DNA of 8,914 nt from Bacteroidales bacterium. GTDB lineage: Bacteria; Bacteroidota; Bacteroidia; Bacteroidales; VadinHA17. The position numbers and the translations under genes are program-made. Position 1 is the stretch's first letter. Each line of letters starts with the position of its first letter. The notes under the pieces are model-generated. The model had not been told where the DNA came from. It did no database searches and saw only the letters and a list, made by a program, of their open reading frames with translations. The stretch is taken from the NCBI GenBank assembly GCA_030692905.1, contig JAUYBT010000116.1, positions 1-8,914 of the forward strand, read 5' to 3'. This document shows, piece by piece, positions 6,650 through 8,914 of the stretch.

Positions 6650-7351
6650 TTAATTTCTGTTTTTTAGAAGATAATCGTTATACTTAACTATACAGTCCAG
6701 AAGCATCTTCTCAAGACCTTTACTGGTTATTGTACCACCCGAAATTGCATCAACATTATGAGAATCACCTGATTTAGCGCCTCCTTTTAGTACTCCGATG
6801 GAAACAAATTTATCTGTCTCATACAGTTTTTTACCGTTGAACATACTCTCAAAGGGAGTTGTGTTTATTTCAGCACCTAATCCCGGGGTTTCTCCTTTAT
6901 GGTCGAATGTGACACCGTAAATTGTATTCATGTCCGATTCCAGGGAAATATAACCATAGATCGGACCCCACAATCCTTTCCCTTCAACAGGAAGTATTAT
7001 AATCTTTTCACCGTCATCGGGAGTAGCATTGAATACCGGGAGATATTGTTGTTCAAGAAGTTTCTTCTGCTCAACATTTAAAACAACTTTAAATGCATCG
7101 ACTCCATCCACGACGTCTCCATTTGAATTGAGAACAAAACTCTCCTTAATATACTTGTCGTATAAAACTTCTGTTGTCTCATGAGTAGATGGAATTCCTA
7201 TTGATTCGAGCATGCTTTTCTTTTTCTCTATTTCAAGGTTTTTCTGCTGGCGTGGCTGAAGCAATGTGGCAGCCAGGGAGAGCAGTGTCGCTACAGCAAT
7301 CACCATCATCGCTGAAAATATGAATATATACCTATTACTGAACTCTTTCAT
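6650..7351 (-). CDS. nqrC: Na+-translocating NADH:quinone oxidoreductase subunit C
   Basis: NqrC has one N-terminal membrane helix (about residues 8-31) and a large periplasmic domain that carries covalently bound FMN. The attachment motif is at residues 201-210, DAISGGTITS. By the known D-x-x-S-G-A/G-T/S-x-T pattern the FMN should sit on T209, attached by ApbE. The third motif position is glycine where proteobacterial NqrC has alanine. Another family block is FDHKGETPGLGAEI (149-162), near the flavin. The length of 233 aa is a little short of the ~255 aa usual in proteobacteria but fits Bacteroidota. The start codon overlaps the nqrB stop by 4 bp (ATGA). Confidence 0.97.
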   Translation of the reverse strand: MKEFSNRYIFIFSAMMVIAVATLLSLAATLLQPRQQKNLEIEKKKSMLESIGIPSTHETTEVLYDKYIKESFVLNSNGDVVDGVDAFKVVLNVEQKKLLEQQYLPVFNATPDDGEKIIILPVEGKGLWGPIYGYISLESDMNTIYGVTFDHKGETPGLGAEINTTPFESMFNGKKLYETDKFVSIGVLKGGAKSGDSHNVDAISGGTITSKGLEKMLLDCIVKYNDYLLKNRN

Positions 7352-8523
7352 CTTGCTAAATTATTTGTTGCGATTTTAGCACGTTTAAGTCTTTTATTAA
7401 TACTCGATTGAATAACAAAATAGTCGATAAGCGGTGCAAATACATTCATCAGTAATATTGCAAGCATTACACCTTCGGGATAAGCCGGATTTATTACACG
7501 GATCAGAATTGACATTATTCCTATCAGGAATCCGTAAATCCATTTCCCTCTTTCTGTCTGAGCACCCGATACAGGATCAGTTGCCATGAAAACAGCGCCA
7601 AAGGCAAAACCGCCCATTACAAAGTGATAATATACAGGCAGTTCCATATAAGGATTAACAGCAAATGCGTTAAATAACAGCCCCATTCCGAGTCCTCCGG
7701 CAAAAACACTTACAATAATTTTCCAGCTTCCGATTCCTGTAACTATAAGAATAAGAGCGCCTATCAGTATCGCCAAAGTTGATGTTTCTCCAATTGATCC
7801 CGGGATTGTCCCGATAAACATTTGCATGAATGAAGGTATTTTAGTTGTCTCACCGGCAGCACATAAAGCAAGAGGAGTAGCTCCTGAAAATCCATCAACA
7901 ATATTTTGTCCTTTTGTTAATCCTTCAATCCATACCTTTTCACCTGTCATCCACCCCGGATAACTGAAAAAGAGAAAAGCTCTTGCTGTAAGGGCAGGAT
8001 TTAAAACATTCATTCCCGTTCCACCAAATACCTCTTTACCAATTATTACTGCAAAAGCGGTTGCAAGCGCCAGCATCCATAATGGTATATCAACCGGCAT
8101 GATGAGTGGGATAAGTAAACCTGTTACCAGGAAGCCTTCATTAATTTCATGACCACGTATCTGGGCCGCAATAAATTCAATACCCAACCCGACTGCATAA
8201 CTTACAACGATAAGAGGCAGAATCTTCAGAAAGCCAAACCAGAACATCTGTAAAGTTCCTGCATCAGCTCCTATTGACCTGAAGTGTTGAAGTCCGGTGT
8301 TGCATGCACCAAACAGCAGAGCGGGAATCAGGGCTATAATTACGACTGTCATGGTTCGTTTTAGGTCAATGTTATCGCGTACATGCGATCCTTTAAATGT
8401 CACCTTGTTTGGGACGAAAAGGAAAGACTCTAATCCTTCAAATACCGAACGTAACTTTCCAAACCTTCCACCTTCTGTAAAATAAGGTTTGATCTTGTCT
8501 ATCTTCTTTCTTAAGGAATTCAT
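7348..8523 (-). CDS. nqrB: Na+-translocating NADH:quinone oxidoreductase subunit B
   Basis: NqrB is the largest membrane subunit and the likely route for Na+; it holds a covalent FMN and riboflavin and contributes to quinone reduction. The 391-aa product has many hydrophobic helices, related to RnfD. The flavinylation motif DGFSGATPLA lies at 210-219, with T216 as expected FMN site. Other conserved blocks are GHEINEGFLVTGLLIP (124-139), FGGTGMNVLNPALTARAF (166-183) and MATDPVSGAQT (313-323). The N-terminal ~55 residues are soluble and basic. The gene follows nqrA by 22 bp; no Shine-Dalgarno sequence is visible there. No internal promoter is evident. Confidence 0.97.
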   Translation of the reverse strand: MNSLRKKIDKIKPYFTEGGRFGKLRSVFEGLESFLFVPNKVTFKGSHVRDNIDLKRTMTVVIIALIPALLFGACNTGLQHFRSIGADAGTLQMFWFGFLKILPLIVVSYAVGLGIEFIAAQIRGHEINEGFLVTGLLIPLIMPVDIPLWMLALATAFAVIIGKEVFGGTGMNVLNPALTARAFLFFSYPGWMTGEKVWIEGLTKGQNIVDGFSGATPLALCAAGETTKIPSFMQMFIGTIPGSIGETSTLAILIGALILIVTGIGSWKIIVSVFAGGLGMGLLFNAFAVNPYMELPVYYHFVMGGFAFGAVFMATDPVSGAQTERGKWIYGFLIGIMSILIRVINPAYPEGVMLAILLMNVFAPLIDYFVIQSSINKRLKRAKIATNNLAR

Positions 8524-8545
8524 TATATATTAATATCTCAGGTTA

Positions 8546-8914
8546 CTAATTCATCTCCTTGATCATCAGATCCAGCCCCTTTCTGACAATAGACTGAATC
8601 TCAATTTTAGAAGGACAAATAAATTCGCAGAGAGCAAAATCCTCTTCTGCAATCTCATATATTCCAAGATTCTCCATGAGGTCAATATCCTCTGCCAGAA
8701 TAGCTTTAAGTAGTTGCATCGGATAAATATCCATCGGAACAACTTTTTCGTATTGTCCGGTCATAACAAAAGCACGTTCCCCCCCGTGCAGGTTAGTATC
8801 CAGACTGTAGCTTTTTCGCGGGATCAGGCTCGAGGCAAAAGTTTTGGAAAAGCTGAATTTATCAATACCGGGCATCATCCAACCGAAGAATTCATAATAA
8901 TCGCCTTCAGGTAT
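8546..8914 (-). CDS. nqrA: Na+-translocating NADH:quinone oxidoreductase subunit A, C-terminal part (partial)
   Basis: The frame is open to the last base of the window, so these are the final 122 residues of a protein usually about 450 aa long. The 5' part and the operon promoter lie to the right, outside the window. NqrA is a peripheral cytoplasmic subunit involved in quinone interaction. The visible part begins IPEGDYYEFFGW, runs through MMPGIDKFSFSKTF and NLHGGERAFVMTGQYEKV, and ends with the family block EEDFALCEFICPSKIEIQ before KGLDLMIKEMN. The ALCxFxCPxKxE pattern is diagnostic for NqrA. An ATG at 8878 is internal methionine, not a start, because conserved NqrA sequence continues upstream of it. 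Confidence 0.95.
   Translation of the reverse strand: MPEGDYYEFFGWMMPGIDKFSFSKTFASSLIPRKSYSLDTNLHGGERAFVMTGQYEKVVPMDIYPMQLLKAILAEDIDLMENLGIYEIAEEDFALCEFICPSKIEIQSIVRKGLDLMIKEMN

Larger units (their letters stand above)
3072..8914 (-). other. nqrABCDEF-apbE operon
   Basis: Seven genes lie in one direction with spacings of 22 bp (A-B), 4-bp overlap (B-C), 3 bp (C-D), 11 bp (D-E), 16 bp (E-F) and 4-bp overlap (F-apbE). No hairpin terminator or promoter-like break is visible between them, so one transcript starting right of the window is likely. Placing the flavin transferase last couples the covalent FMN machinery to its two targets, NqrB and NqrC. No classical NqrM gene is present inside the operon within the window. 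Confidence 0.85.

Noticed and set aside
8546..8914. nqrA as a truncated or broken gene
   Set aside because: The frame is intact to the window edge and shows conserved NqrA sequence throughout, so only the window cuts it.

Overview
The window looks like chromosome of a Bacteroidota bacterium, probably of the Bacteroidales/Marinilabiliales type. The evidence is AT-rich DNA with almost no Shine-Dalgarno sequences, two promoter candidates that fit the Bacteroidota TAnnTTTG -7 consensus, the sequence character of the holA, yqgE/algH and nqr products, and a complete NqrB-F set with NqrA at the edge. There is no sign of phage, plasmid, CRISPR, tRNA or rRNA. This is mostly core genome with two less-known genes in the middle.

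Layout. Positions 1-190 (+) hold the 3' end of holA (DNA polymerase III delta subunit), with a hairpin-plus-T-tract terminator folded over its stop codon. Positions 191-350 have no gene. They carry a roughly 100-bp GC-rich element with imperfect terminal inverted repeats and two internal hairpins, between the converging holA and yqgE/algH genes. yqgE/algH follows on the minus strand (351-941). A 106-bp divergent promoter region (942-1047) separates it from a plus-strand pair: a ~587-aa P-loop protein of the PEP carboxykinase/HPr kinase superfamily with unknown substrate (1048-2811), and 15 bp later a 75-aa, one-helix, four-cysteine protein (2827-3054).

The rest (3072-8914, minus strand) is the tightly packed operon nqrA-B-C-D-E-F-apbE, with nqrA cut by the window edge. 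It encodes the Na+-translocating NADH:quinone oxidoreductase. NqrF oxidises NADH with FAD and a 2Fe-2S centre. NqrD and NqrE carry the paired membrane cysteines of the intramembrane iron centre. NqrB and NqrC carry FMN covalently bound to threonine, and NqrA contributes to the quinone side. ApbE is the flavin transferase that attaches those FMNs, and it is translationally coupled to nqrF through an ATGA overlap.

The most interesting point is the small four-cysteine membrane protein that converges on the nqr operon with 17 bp between stop codons. In size, topology and cysteine count it resembles NqrM, the proteobacterial factor needed for iron loading of Na+-NQR, but its motif is different. 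It may be a Bacteroidota counterpart of NqrM. This is an inference. The neighbouring kinase-like protein is the other poorly understood gene here.
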